Shown here piece after piece: positions 51,625 to 60,155 of a DNA stretch of 64,000 nucleotides. The notes under the pieces are model-generated. The model ran no database searches and was not told the DNA's origin. It worked only from the letters and a program-made list of their open reading frames with translations. Position 1 is the stretch's first letter. Every line of letters begins with the position of its first letter. A program made the position numbers and the translations under genes. Source of the DNA: Amorphoplanes friuliensis DSM 7358. Its GTDB lineage: Bacteria; Actinomycetota; Actinomycetes; Mycobacteriales; Micromonosporaceae. The stretch lies in contig NC_022657.1 of assembly GCF_000494755.1 (NCBI RefSeq), positions 6,726,001-6,790,000 of the forward strand, given 5' to 3'.

Positions 51625-53829
51625 TTGTCCACCCACCGCCGGCCCGCGCCCCGGGCGGAGCCGCTGCCGGTCAAACGGCGCGCGGTCCCCGAGCGTGGAC
51701 GACGCCGGGCGTCGCCCCGACCGCACCGGCTGCTGCCGGTGCTGCTCGGCGTGGCCGTGCTGGGCATCGGCGGGGTGGTGGGGCCGAGTGTCGTCGGCGG
51801 CGCGTGGAGCCCGGACGACAAGGGTCAGGACCGCGAACGCATCACCTATGCCTCGCTGCCGGACGACGACCCCGGCCAGGGGCTGGTCTACGACGGCCTC
51901 GTGCCGGCCTCCGCCGACTCGCTGTGCGCGGGCATCTACGAGCTCGACGAGGAGACCTGCACGCACGGCCCCGACCCGGCGCCCGCCGGGCTGAAGGTGA
52001 GCCGGGACGTGCCGCCGGTGACCGCGAAGGTGCCGGAGCCCGAGGAGCCGAGGCGTGAGGCGGCCGCGGTGCCGCCCGACGCCGAGATCGTGCGCGACCA
52101 GGGCGGCAGCTCGTTGTCGCCCGGCGCACCCGCACTGATCCCGGACGCCGCGCCCGGCGAGGCCGACTTCATCATGGGCACCCACGACGTCGCCTGCGAG
52201 GGCGACGGCCGCACCGGCAAGCGCGTCCAGGTGCTCTACCTGCACGAGTTCGGCACGCCCAGCCGGTACACCGACTTCCTCGGCTCGATGCGCACCTGGT
52301 CGGCGGGCGTCGACCAGATCTTCGACGCGAGCGCCGCCGAGACCGGTGGCTCCCGGCACGTCCGCTTCGTGACGACCCCGCAGTGCCGGGTCGACGTGGC
52401 CGAGGTGCAGGTGCCCGAGGCGGCCCTGGAGTCGTTCACCGGCAACATCGACGCGCTGCAGACGCTCGGTTACAACCGCACCGACCGCAAATACCTGATC
52501 TTCGCGGACTCGAACGTGTACTGCGGCATCGGCACGTTCGTCGCCGACAACCGCCCGGGGCTGGGCAACCGCAACAACGGCGGTCCGTCGTACGGCCGGG
52601 TCGACGCGGGGTGCTGGAGCTCGGTGGTGGCCGCCCTCGAGGTGACCCAGATGTTCGGTGCGCTGCTGCAGGACTCGCCGAACTCCACGGGTTCCGGCAG
52701 CTGCACCGACGACTACGACCTGCTGTGCGCCAAGGACCGCTCGGGCACGGCGCTGCGGACCGTCTGCCCCAAGAAGCACGAGAACCGCCTCGACTGCGGG
52801 CACGACGACTACTTCAACACCAACCCGTCACCGGGCAGTTACCTCACAAAGAGCTGGAACGTCGCCCAGAGCGAGTTCCTGCTGCGCGGCGACGGCGGCG
52901 ACGACCTGCCGGACGCCCCGAACGCTCCGCCGGCCGAGCCGGACGCGACGCCGAGGGCCACACCGTCCACCGAGGCCGCAGAGGTGCCCGCGCCGGGTCC
53001 CACCGGCGGCAACGAGTCCGACGGCGGCGGTGACGCCGTGGCGCCGCCCGGTCCGGACGCGACCGAGCCGGCGGCCCCGCCGACCACCGGCGCGCCCGCT
53101 GCCGACCCGACCGGCGAGCCGACCGCACCCGTGCCGACGCAACAGGCGGCGGCCCCGGCAGTGCAGGCTGTCCTGGAGGTCCGCGAGCCCACCAGCACCT
53201 CCGTCCGGCTCACCTGGAGCGCCGCGTCCCCCAAGGCGACGTACGAGGTGGAGGTCGACGGGGTCAAGATCGCGACCACGGTCGCGACCCGGGCCCGGCT
53301 GATCGGCCTGCGACCGGACGCCAAATATCAGGTGACCATCCGCAGCACGGCGACCGGCTACGTCGCCAAGGGCACGGCGCAGTCCGCGCCGGCGGCCCGG
53401 CCGGCCGCGAACGCCTGGTTCGTCCTGACGAACTCACTGACCGGCGGTGCGGCCGACCTGTACGCCGCCCGGACCGCGAACGGCACGCCGGTGACACTCG
53501 GCGGCGTGGACGGCGACTCGCAGCAACAGTGGAAGCTGGTCCCGGCCGGGGGCACCTCGTTCTCCCTGCAGTCGCGGGCCACCGGCAAGTGTGTGGTGCC
53601 GCTCGACGGCAACCCGGTGGCGGGCGCGCCACTCGTGCAGGGCGACTGCACGCGGGCCGACAGCGGCCGCTGGTCGCTGTTCGCCACCGATCACGGATTC
53701 AGCTTGCGAACGACCGCCGGTGGCCTGGTCGCCGGTGTGGGCAGCCAGCGTTTCGGCGCGGCCCGGCTGCTCGTCCTGCAGCAGCCGGACAAGGCCCGGC
53801 ACCAGAGTTGGACAGCGGTTCCCGGCTGA
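51625..53829 (+). CDS. Secreted pseudo-protease with FN3 and ricin-type lectin domains
   Basis: A 734-residue surface protein. A basic N-terminus and membrane helix (about 36-58) suggest a signal anchor. Residues about 180-415 resemble a secreted actinobacterial protein family with a metalloprotease-like HExxH region, but here the spot reads LEVTQMFGA (about 338-346), lacking both His. DDYDLLC and CGHDDYFNTNP follow as in that family. A Pro/Thr-rich linker leads to an FN3 domain (about 512-590) and a ricin-B-type lectin domain (about 595-734) with QQQW, SGRW and HQSW repeats. The start TTG 51625 follows GAGGAGA. It probably binds carbohydrate without cutting protein. Confidence 0.8.
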   Translation: MSTHRRPAPRAEPLPVKRRAVPERGRRRASPRPHRLLPVLLGVAVLGIGGVVGPSVVGGAWSPDDKGQDRERITYASLPDDDPGQGLVYDGLVPASADSLCAGIYELDEETCTHGPDPAPAGLKVSRDVPPVTAKVPEPEEPRREAAAVPPDAEIVRDQGGSSLSPGAPALIPDAAPGEADFIMGTHDVACEGDGRTGKRVQVLYLHEFGTPSRYTDFLGSMRTWSAGVDQIFDASAAETGGSRHVRFVTTPQCRVDVAEVQVPEAALESFTGNIDALQTLGYNRTDRKYLIFADSNVYCGIGTFVADNRPGLGNRNNGGPSYGRVDAGCWSSVVAALEVTQMFGALLQDSPNSTGSGSCTDDYDLLCAKDRSGTALRTVCPKKHENRLDCGHDDYFNTNPSPGSYLTKSWNVAQSEFLLRGDGGDDLPDAPNAPPAEPDATPRATPSTEAAEVPAPGPTGGNESDGGGDAVAPPGPDATEPAAPPTTGAPAADPTGEPTAPVPTQQAAAPAVQAVLEVREPTSTSVRLTWSAASPKATYEVEVDGVKIATTVATRARLIGLRPDAKYQVTIRSTATGYVAKGTAQSAPAARPAANAWFVLTNSLTGGAADLYAARTANGTPVTLGGVDGDSQQQWKLVPAGGTSFSLQSRATGKCVVPLDGNPVAGAPLVQGDCTRADSGRWSLFATDHGFSLRTTAGGLVAGVGSQRFGAARLLVLQQPDKARHQSWTAVPG

Positions 53830-53851
53830 GGCCCGGGCGAGGGGAGTGACG

Positions 53852-53998
53852 ATGCTGGACACGGACGTACAAACGGACCCGGAAGTCGAACCCGACGACG
53901 GCCCGCGCCAGGTCAACTGGCGACGGGTCGTGCGGGCGGTGACGATCCTGACCCTGGGCATCGTCGCCGTACTGGCGATCTGGCAGGAGCCGCTCTAG
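53852..53998 (+). CDS. 48-residue single-span membrane protein
   Basis: A short protein with an acidic N-terminal half, an Arg pair (NWRRVVRA), one hydrophobic helix (about 28-44) and a very short outside end. GAGGGGAG lies ten bases before ATG 53852, and the gene follows the lectin gene by 22 bp, so the two are probably cotranscribed. Function unknown. Its stop overlaps the deaminase stop on the other strand. Confidence 0.65.
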   Translation: MLDTDVQTDPEVEPDDGPRQVNWRRVVRAVTILTLGIVAVLAIWQEPL

Positions 53999-55014
53999 CT
54001 GGTGGCGGCGTACTCGTCGATCTCGGCCAGCAGGGCGGACTTGCCGCCGGCCGGCAGGAACGACGCCTGGACGGCTGCGCGGGCCAGGCCGGCCACGCCG
54101 GGCTTGTCGAGGTCGAGCAGCCGGGCGGCGACGGCGTACTCCTCCTCGAGGGTGGTGCCGAACATCGGCGGATCGTCGGAGTTGATCGTCACCGGCACAC
54201 CGGCGGCGACCAGCACCGGCAGCGGGTGCTCCTCGATCCTCTCCACGGCCCGGGTCCGCACGTTCGACGTCGGGCAGACCTCGAGCGGGATCCGGTTGTC
54301 GGCCAGGTAGGCCATCAGCTGCGGGTCCCGGGCGGCGGAGATGCCGTGCCCGATGCGTTCGGCGCCCAGGTCGCGCAGCGCGTCCCAGATGGTCTCCGGG
54401 CCGGTGGTCTCCCCCGCGTGCGGGACGCTGTGCAGCCCGGCGGCGCGGGCCTTGTCGAAGTACGGCTTGAACTGCGGCCGCGGCACACCCACCTCGGGGC
54501 CGCCGAGCCCGAAGCTGATCAACCCGGCGGGCCGCTCCTCGAGGGCGATCCGCAGGGTCTCCTCGGCGGCGGCCAGCCCGGCCTCACCGGGAATGTCGAA
54601 GCACCAGCGCAGGTCGATCCCGAAGTCGGCGGCCGCACCCGTGCGGGCGTCCTCGATGGCCGCGCAGAACGCCGGCGCCGGGATCCCCCGTCGCACGTGG
54701 GAGTACGGCGTGATGGTCAGCTCGGCGTACCGGACCTGCTGACGGGCCAGCTCGCGGGCCACCTCGTAGGTCAGCGTGCGGACGTCCTCGTCGTCGCGGA
54801 TCAGGTCGACGACGCTCAGGTAGACCTCGATGAAGTGGCCGAAGTCGCGGAAGGCGAAGTAGTCGGCGAGCGCGGCCGGGTCGGCGGGCACCGGGCTCGC
54901 ACCCTCGTGCCGGGCCGCCAGCTCGGCGACGATGCGCGGCGAGGCGGAGCCGACGTGGTGCACGTGCAGCTCGGCCTTGGGCAACCCGGCGATGAACGAG
55001 GTCAGGTCGGTCAA
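53995..55014 (-). CDS. Adenosine deaminase-family enzyme
   Basis: A 339-residue amidohydrolase. Metal ligands appear as AELHVHHVG, SVPHAGETTG and the Asp pair in TINSDDPPM, with GHGISA supplying the catalytic His. The HHVGSASPRIVAELAARH wording matches a Streptomyces-type subgroup, some members of which deaminate aminodeoxyfutalosine in menaquinone synthesis, so adenosine is not certain. The start is TTG 55014 with GGGGGAGAGAAG just before it, overlapping the methyltransferase stop. Confidence 0.85.
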   Translation of the reverse strand: MTDLTSFIAGLPKAELHVHHVGSASPRIVAELAARHEGASPVPADPAALADYFAFRDFGHFIEVYLSVVDLIRDDEDVRTLTYEVARELARQQVRYAELTITPYSHVRRGIPAPAFCAAIEDARTGAAADFGIDLRWCFDIPGEAGLAAAEETLRIALEERPAGLISFGLGGPEVGVPRPQFKPYFDKARAAGLHSVPHAGETTGPETIWDALRDLGAERIGHGISAARDPQLMAYLADNRIPLEVCPTSNVRTRAVERIEEHPLPVLVAAGVPVTINSDDPPMFGTTLEEEYAVAARLLDLDKPGVAGLARAAVQASFLPAGGKSALLAEIDEYAATS

Positions 55015-55796
55015 CTTCTCTCCCCCTGTGCGGTGGTCGCCACCACGAAGATCCGGCGGAACGGGAACGCCACGAACCCGTTCCGGGCAGGGTATTCCGC
55101 CGCCAGACGGGCACCGAGGGCGGCCCGGAAGTCCTGCCACCGCGTGTCGTCCAGGGCGGCCCGCACCGGGCGCAGCGCCGTGCCTTCCATCCACCTCAGC
55201 ACGGGGTGGTCCTCCCCGGCCACCGGCAGCAGGTGCACGTAGGTCGTCTCCCAGGCGTCGACCGCGGCACCGGCGTCGGCCAGCAGGCCGGCGTAACCCA
55301 CCGGGTCGTCCACCGGCGCCTCGCGGACGAGCTCACCGACCGTTTCCGCGTACGCGGAGCTGCGGGCGACCTCGCGCAGGGCGCGGTGAGAGGGGGCGCC
55401 GAAGTTGCCCGGGACCTGCATGGCGAACCACGCGCCGGGCGGCAGCGCCCGCACCCAGCGGCTGATCAGCTGCTGGTGGCCCGGCACCCACTGCAGGGCC
55501 GCGTTGGTGACGACCACGTCCGTGCCGGGGCCCGGCTCCCAGTCGCGCAGGTCGGCGACGGTGAACTCCACGGGCGCGCCGAGGTCCCGCGCCTTCGTGA
55601 TCATCTCGGGTGAGGAGTCGACACCGGTGACACGTGCGCCGGGCCAGCGCTCGGCGAGGCTCGCGGTCAGCTCGCCGGGACCGCAGCCGAGATCGGTCAC
55701 GGCGCGGGGCTCCGTGGCGCCGATGCGGTTGGTCAGGTCGAAGAACGGGCGTGAACGCTCGGCGCCGAAGCGGTGGTAGACAGCGGGATCCCACAT
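55011..55796 (-). CDS. tam: Trans-aconitate 2-methyltransferase-like SAM enzyme
   Basis: A 261-residue class I methyltransferase. It begins MWDPAVYHRFGAERSRPF, the typical Tam start, with the SAM loop DLGCGPGELTASLA, then GVDSSPEMI and NAALQWVPGH. Tam methylates trans-aconitate, an aconitase inhibitor. It forms an operon with the deaminase (four-base overlap). It is divergent from the aldo/keto reductase gene. Confidence 0.87.
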   Translation of the reverse strand: MWDPAVYHRFGAERSRPFFDLTNRIGATEPRAVTDLGCGPGELTASLAERWPGARVTGVDSSPEMITKARDLGAPVEFTVADLRDWEPGPGTDVVVTNAALQWVPGHQQLISRWVRALPPGAWFAMQVPGNFGAPSHRALREVARSSAYAETVGELVREAPVDDPVGYAGLLADAGAAVDAWETTYVHLLPVAGEDHPVLRWMEGTALRPVRAALDDTRWQDFRAALGARLAAEYPARNGFVAFPFRRIFVVATTAQGERS

Positions 55797-55811
55797 CTCA
55801 CTTCTCCAAAC

Positions 55812-55821
55812 CGTACGTACG
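55812..55821. promoter_or_regulatory. Palindrome in the tam/reductase divergent promoter
   Basis: CGTACGTACG, a perfect 10-bp palindrome in the 65-bp gap between the two starts. A regulator is not identified nearby. Confidence 0.3.
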
Positions 55822-55861
55822 TCTTTTTTGCACCGTACCACCGGACGGATAGGGTCACGGG

Positions 55862-56839
55862 GTGGAGAATCGCAGCTTCGGCCGGATGGGCCGCACCGTC
55901 GGCGTGATCGGACTCGGCGCCTGGCAACTCGGCGCCGACTGGGGAAGCGTCAGTGAGGAGGACGCCCACGCCACGCTGGCCGCGGCGGTCGACTCCGGCG
56001 TGACCTTCATCGACACCGCCGACGTCTACGGCGACGGCCGCAGCGAGCAGGTCATCGGGCAGTTCATCAAGGACCGGCCGCACCTGACCGTGGCGACCAA
56101 GATGGGCCGGCGGGTGCCGCAGGAGCCCGGCAACTACACGCTCGACAACTTCCGGGCGTGGACCGACCGCTCGCGCACCAACCTCGGCGTCGAAACCCTC
56201 GACCTGGTGCAGCTGCACTGCCCGCCGACCCCGGTGTTCTCGACGGAGGCGGTCTACGACGCCCTCGACACGCTGGTGCAGGAGAAGCGCATCGCGGCCT
56301 ACGGCGTGAGTGTCGAGAAGGTCGACGAGGCCCTGGCGGCCATCGCCCGGCCGGGCACCGCCAGCGTCCAGATCATCCTGAACGCGCTGCGGCTCAAGCC
56401 CCTCGAGCAGGTGCTGCCCGCCGCCGCGGCCGCCGGTGTCGGCATCATCGCCCGGGTGCCGCTGGCCAGTGGGCTGCTGTCCGGCCGTTACGACGAGCAC
56501 ACGACGTTCGGCGCCGACGACCACCGCAACTACAACCGCCACGGCGAGGCCTTCGACGTCGGCGAGACGTTCTCGGGCGTCGACTTCGAGACCGGCCTCG
56601 AGGCCGTACGCCGGCTCAAGCCGCACGTGCCGGCGGGCGCGACCATGGCGCAGTTCGCGCTGCGCTGGATCCTCGACCAGAGCGGCGTCACCGTGGTCAT
56701 CCCCGGTGCCCGCAACCCGGAGCAGGCTCAGGGCAACGCCTCCGCGGCCGCCCTCGCGCCGCTCGACGCCGAGGCCCACGCCGCCGTCCGGTCGGTCTAC
56801 GACGAGCTGATCAGGCCCCAGGTCCATGACCGCTGGTGA
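55862..56839 (+). CDS. Aldo/keto reductase
   Basis: A 325-residue NADPH-type oxidoreductase. The catalytic set is present: Asp and Tyr in DTADVYGDGRSE, Lys in VATKMG and His in LVQLHCPP. The C-terminal IPGARNPEQAQGN binds the 2'-phosphate of NADPH in the family. The start is GTG 55862. Substrate unknown. The next small membrane-protein gene is 10 bp downstream. Confidence 0.92.
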   Translation: MENRSFGRMGRTVGVIGLGAWQLGADWGSVSEEDAHATLAAAVDSGVTFIDTADVYGDGRSEQVIGQFIKDRPHLTVATKMGRRVPQEPGNYTLDNFRAWTDRSRTNLGVETLDLVQLHCPPTPVFSTEAVYDALDTLVQEKRIAAYGVSVEKVDEALAAIARPGTASVQIILNALRLKPLEQVLPAAAAAGVGIIARVPLASGLLSGRYDEHTTFGADDHRNYNRHGEAFDVGETFSGVDFETGLEAVRRLKPHVPAGATMAQFALRWILDQSGVTVVIPGARNPEQAQGNASAAALAPLDAEAHAAVRSVYDELIRPQVHDRW

Positions 56840-56849
56840 AGGAGTGCCC

Positions 56850-57050
56850 ATGAAGGGCTGGCCGTGGCTGACCGGGGGCGCGCTCGCCCTCGTGATCGGC
56901 GTGCTGTGGACCGCGCAGGGTTTCGACCTGCTCGGTGGCAGCGTCATGAGCGGCGTGACGATCTGGGCCGTGATCGGGCCGGTCGTCGCCGTGGCCGGCC
57001 TGGCGCTCATCGTCGTCGGCGTCCGGGCCCGCGCCCGGAGCAAGCAGTAG
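56850..57050 (+). CDS. 66-residue two-helix membrane protein
   Basis: Two hydrophobic helices (about 6-24 and 33-57) with a basic Arg/Lys end (RARARSKQ). GAAGGAG precedes ATG 56850. It is likely cotranscribed with the reductase and ends just before a terminator. No known function. Confidence 0.7.
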   Translation: MKGWPWLTGGALALVIGVLWTAQGFDLLGGSVMSGVTIWAVIGPVVAVAGLALIVVGVRARARSKQ

Positions 57051-57061
57051 CGGAACAGAAG

Positions 57062-57094
57062 AACCCCGCACCCCTGAACAGGGGATGCGGGGTT
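57062..57094 (+). terminator. Terminator of the reductase operon
   Basis: Stem AACCCCGCA-CCCCT / AGGGG-A-TGCGGGGTT with a 4-nt loop and one bulged A, followed by GTT. It could also serve the convergent cold-shock gene. Confidence 0.75.
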
Positions 57095-57152
57095 GTTCAA
57101 GCCGATCTCCGCCAGGCGATCGACAGCCGGCGTCGCCGCCGGCAGGTTGGCA

Positions 57153-57356
57153 TCAGAGCGGGCGAACCTGTTCCGCCTGCGGGCCCTTCTGGCCCTGGGC
57201 GATCTCGAACTCGACCCGCTGGTTCTCTTCCAGAGTGCGGTAACCGCTGCTCTGGATGGCCGAGAAGTGGACGAACACGTCAGCACCCCCGCCGTCGACG
57301 GTGATGAAGCCGAAGCCCTTGTCTGCGTTGAACCACTTCACGGTTCCTTGCGCCAT
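57153..57356 (-). CDS. Cold-shock protein
   Basis: A 67-residue CspA-type RNA chaperone. It begins MAQGTVKWFNADKGFGFI with RNP1 KGFGFI and RNP2 DVFVHF, and ends in QAEQVRPL. ATG 57356 has an AGAAGGAG ribosome binding site that is part of a leader inverted repeat. An in-frame extension through the leader is rejected because it does not resemble the family. Likely cold-inducible. Confidence 0.95.
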   Translation of the reverse strand: MAQGTVKWFNADKGFGFITVDGGGADVFVHFSAIQSSGYRTLEENQRVEFEIAQGQKGPQAEQVRPL

Positions 57357-57449
57357 GCTGAACTCTCCTTCTGAAAATGCCGGCCCGGTGATGCGGGGCC
57401 GATGGTCGTTTTCGAGCAGCGGCACCGCGAGGGGCGGCTTTTCAGAAGG
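57357..57449 (-). promoter_or_regulatory. Structured 5' leader of the cold-shock gene
   Basis: In the mRNA, CCTTCTGAAAA (57449-57439) can pair perfectly with TTTTCAGAAGG (57377-57367). The second arm holds the ribosome binding site core AGAAGG directly before the start codon. The 61 nt between them include further GC-rich hairpins such as CGGCCC/GGGCCG. The layout suits a temperature-responsive or self-regulated translation switch. Confidence 0.65.
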
Positions 57450-57554
57450 ACGAACCCCTGAACCACGTACACAAAAACTGGCCACACTGTACCCGAAAAA
57501 GTAGCCCGAAAGCTGCCCCCCGGGAGAATCCCGTCGACGCCCACGGAACCGGAA

Positions 57555-57592
57555 AAGGCCTCCGCTAGCGCTCAGGGAGCGCCGGAGGCCTT
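57555..57592 (-). terminator. Terminator of the DUF4235 operon
   Basis: Two-part stem: AAGGCCTCCG/CGGAGGCCTT outside and GCGCTC/GAGCGC inside with a 3-nt loop. On the minus strand the stem runs into TTTTCC. It ends the 58792-57619 operon. Confidence 0.85.
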
Positions 57593-57618
57593 GACCGGGG
57601 TCTATGCGTTGCGGTCGA

Positions 57619-57891
57619 TCAGTCCGGCCACTCGCCGGTGAAACGACGGACGCCGACAGCGCCTCCGCGATCGACGAGCGCCCGCACCGCGGCGAAGATG
57701 GCACCCTGCAGTGCCGCCGCGGCGAGGATCTCTCCCCAGCCACGGTCCTCGTCGGTCGCGTTCGGGGCGTCGTCGTCACCGGAGGCGAGCTTCCAGATCT
57801 CCTTGAAGACAAAACCGGCGATGGCACCGGCACCGAGGCCCAGCGCGAGCCCGACCGGCTTGTACGCCACCTTCTGGAGCTTGCTGCTCAC
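57619..57891 (-). CDS. DUF4235 membrane protein
   Basis: A 90-residue protein with two hydrophobic helices (about 13-30 and 54-70) and a charged loop. It begins SKLQKVAYKPVGLALGLGAG, the DUF4235 signature. It overlaps the DUF3618 gene by four bases. Function unknown; such trios are common in actinobacteria. Confidence 0.85.
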   Translation of the reverse strand: MSSKLQKVAYKPVGLALGLGAGAIAGFVFKEIWKLASGDDDAPNATDEDRGWGEILAAAALQGAIFAAVRALVDRGGAVGVRRFTGEWPD

Positions 57892-58361
57892 TTACGCCTC
57901 CCCCGCACGATCAGGATGATGCCGACCAGGGCCACACCGGCCGCGAGCACAGCGGCGAACGGGACCGGGTTGCGCCGGACCTGCACCCGGGCCTCCTGGA
58001 CCTTGTCCAGCGCGCCGGACTCACGAGCCTTGTCGCCGGCCGTCGCCGCGGTCTCACGAACCTTGTCGAGGGCCGGGGCGACCTTGTCACCGGCCTGGCC
58101 GGTGGCGGTGCGCACCTTCTCGGACGCCACACCCACGGCGGCGGCAGCGGCTCCGCGGACCTTCTCGGTCGCGTCGTGCACCTGCGCCCGGGCCTTCTGC
58201 TTGGTCTGCTCGACCTGCTCCTTGGCCCGCGCCTTGACGTCCGCCTTGGCCGCGAGGGCCTGGACGGTCTCGCCGAGCTCCGCGCGGGTCTGCTTGATCT
58301 CCTCGCGGAGGGCAGCCACGTCGGGCTTGCCCCCGGAGGATCCGTTCTTGTTGTCGCTCAT
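57888..58361 (-). CDS. DUF3618 membrane-tethered helical protein
   Basis: A 157-residue protein. The N-terminus has ALREEIKQTRAELGETVQAL, typical of DUF3618, followed by Ala/Lys-rich coiled helical repeats (about 40-125) and one C-terminal membrane helix (about 132-151) ending in RGRRK. It resembles late-embryogenesis-like helical repeats in composition. Overlaps both neighbours by four bases. Confidence 0.85.
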   Translation of the reverse strand: MSDNKNGSSGGKPDVAALREEIKQTRAELGETVQALAAKADVKARAKEQVEQTKQKARAQVHDATEKVRGAAAAAVGVASEKVRTATGQAGDKVAPALDKVRETAATAGDKARESGALDKVQEARVQVRRNPVPFAAVLAAGVALVGIILIVRGRRK

Positions 58362-58792
58362 GCCCGGCTCCTGGTCTTGATCGCGTGCTTGACCTCATCG
58401 ACGTCCGCCTTCGCGCTGGCGATGGCGGCCGACGGCTCCGGCGGGACAGCCTGGGTGACCTGCTTCTTGCCGAGCAGCGCCAGGACCCCGGCCGTGGCGA
58501 ACAGCACCACGGTGATAATCAGGGCGGCGAGCCACAGCGGCAGGAACAGATCGAGAACGATGATCAGCGTGGCGAACAGTGCCCCGACGCCGTACAGCGC
58601 GAGCACCCCTCCTCCGCCGAACAGACCCACACCGATGCCGGCGTGCTTACCCTTCTCCGTGAGCTCCGCCTTTGCGAGCGCGATCTCATCCTTCACCAGA
58701 CGAGAGAGCTGCTCGCTCGCCTTCTGTACCAATTCCGAGGTGGACTGGTCGGTCGCCGGACGGACCGGGCTACCGTTCAGGACATCGGCCAT
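58358..58792 (-). CDS. Actinobacterial Holin-X-type membrane protein
   Basis: A 144-residue protein of the phage_holin_3_6/Holin-X family. An amphipathic N-terminal part with LSRLVKDEIALAKAELTEKG is followed by two membrane helices (about 52-75 and 80-103). ATG 58792 starts MADVLNGSPV. It is not a phage gene here: it heads an envelope-associated operon with DUF3618 and DUF4235. Confidence 0.85.
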   Translation of the reverse strand: MADVLNGSPVRPATDQSTSELVQKASEQLSRLVKDEIALAKAELTEKGKHAGIGVGLFGGGGVLALYGVGALFATLIIVLDLFLPLWLAALIITVVLFATAGVLALLGKKQVTQAVPPEPSAAIASAKADVDEVKHAIKTRSRA

Positions 58793-58867
58793 GGTGTCCT
58801 CCTTTCCCAATGAAGGCTTGTATGCCCTGCACAGGGCCGGATCAATCCTCGCGTACGAAGACCAGAA

Positions 58868-60055
58868 TTACTGCCGCATACCGGACGCAGAGGCGACAAC
58901 AGGCTCCTCCGGGCCACCAAAAGTGGCCGCACGTTCGTTGCCGTCGCCGATTCCGCTGAAGACCCGGGCGTCGTCGGAGGCCTCGGGCTCGATCCCCGGC
59001 CGTGACCCGGACCGCGCGGGCAGGATGCGGCTGCTCTCGCCCACCTCGGCGCGCACCCGGGGCAGCGACTCGCGGCGGTGCTCGAAGACCCAGGCGACCA
59101 GGCGTTCGCGCACGAGGCAGCGCAGGTCCCACAGCGAGCCCGCGTCATCGGCGCTGACCAGGGCCCGCAGCCGGATCATGCCGCCGACCGCGTCGGTCAC
59201 CTGCAGCACGCAGACACGGCCGTTCCACAACTCCGTGCCCTCGCACACCGCGCGCAACTCCGCGCGCATCGGCTCGATCGGCGCGGACCAGTCCACGTCG
59301 ATCTCGGCCGTGCCGAGCACCGCTGAGCCCGTACGCGTCCAGTTCTGGAAGGGTTTGGTGGTGAAGTAGGACGTGGGGAGGATGAGCCGCCGGTCGTCCC
59401 AGATCTGCACCGCGACGTAGGTGAGGGTGAGCTCCTCGATGCGGCCCCACTCCCCCTCGACGACCACCACGTCGTCGATGCGCACGGCGTCGCTGAAGGC
59501 GAGCTGGAGACCGGCGATCAGGTTGCCCAGCGTGCTCTGCGCGGCCAGCGCGGCGATGACCGAGACGAGTCCGGCCGACGCGAGCAAGCTGGCACCGAGC
59601 GCACGGACGCCGGGGAAGGTCATCAGCATCACGCCGAGGGTGACCACGACGATGACGGCGACGGTGACCCGGCGCAGCATCACCACCTGGGTCTTGAGCC
59701 GGCGGGCCTTGAGGTTGTCGGCGACGTCGACCCGCCACCGGGCCAGGGCCGCGTCCTCGAGGACGAGCAGCAGGGCGCCGATGAGCCAGGCGACGGAAGC
59801 TATCACCAGGATCACCAGGGCGTGCAGAACGCCGGTGCGGCCCGGGAAGTCGCCGGCGAAGCCCCGCAGGGCCTGCTGCACGGCGAACACGATCATGGTG
59901 GCGAGGAACGGTTTGTGTGCCGTCGTCGCCAGGTCGTCCAGCAGGGTCGATCGGCGGCCGAGACGCCTGAGGATCCAGTGCACCACCTCGACGAGCACGA
60001 GCGCTGAGCCCGCCGCGACGACAACGGCGAGCAGGGCGGTCATAACGCTGGTCAC
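58868..60055 (-). CDS. MscS-family mechanosensitive channel
   Basis: A 395-residue membrane protein with about four helices (to about 165) and the MscS pore/beta core: ASAGLVSVIAALAAQSTLGNLIAGL, then DDVVVVEGEWGRIEELTLTY and PTSYFTTKPFQNWTR. The final ~70 residues are soluble and acidic. It probably releases solutes on osmotic downshock. Confidence 0.9.
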   Translation of the reverse strand: MTSVMTALLAVVVAAGSALVLVEVVHWILRRLGRRSTLLDDLATTAHKPFLATMIVFAVQQALRGFAGDFPGRTGVLHALVILVIASVAWLIGALLLVLEDAALARWRVDVADNLKARRLKTQVVMLRRVTVAVIVVVTLGVMLMTFPGVRALGASLLASAGLVSVIAALAAQSTLGNLIAGLQLAFSDAVRIDDVVVVEGEWGRIEELTLTYVAVQIWDDRRLILPTSYFTTKPFQNWTRTGSAVLGTAEIDVDWSAPIEPMRAELRAVCEGTELWNGRVCVLQVTDAVGGMIRLRALVSADDAGSLWDLRCLVRERLVAWVFEHRRESLPRVRAEVGESSRILPARSGSRPGIEPEASDDARVFSGIGDGNERAATFGGPEEPVVASASGMRQ

Positions 60056-60155
60056 GGTTTCCCTCTCCTGGTTCAGGGGTCGTTGCCAGCGATCTACCTT
60101 GCCCTGCCCGCCGGTTCGTGGAACCTGATTGCGGAAGGTCGGACTTTGCTCTGCG

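Noticed and set aside
57357..57833. N-terminally extended cold-shock protein
   Set aside because: The extension runs through the leader hairpins and terminator and has no similarity to the family, which starts MAQGTVKWF.
58358..58792. Prophage remnant because of a holin-like gene
   Set aside because: No other phage genes; the Holin-X family is a normal chromosomal membrane protein in actinobacteria and is coupled to DUF3618 and DUF4235 genes.
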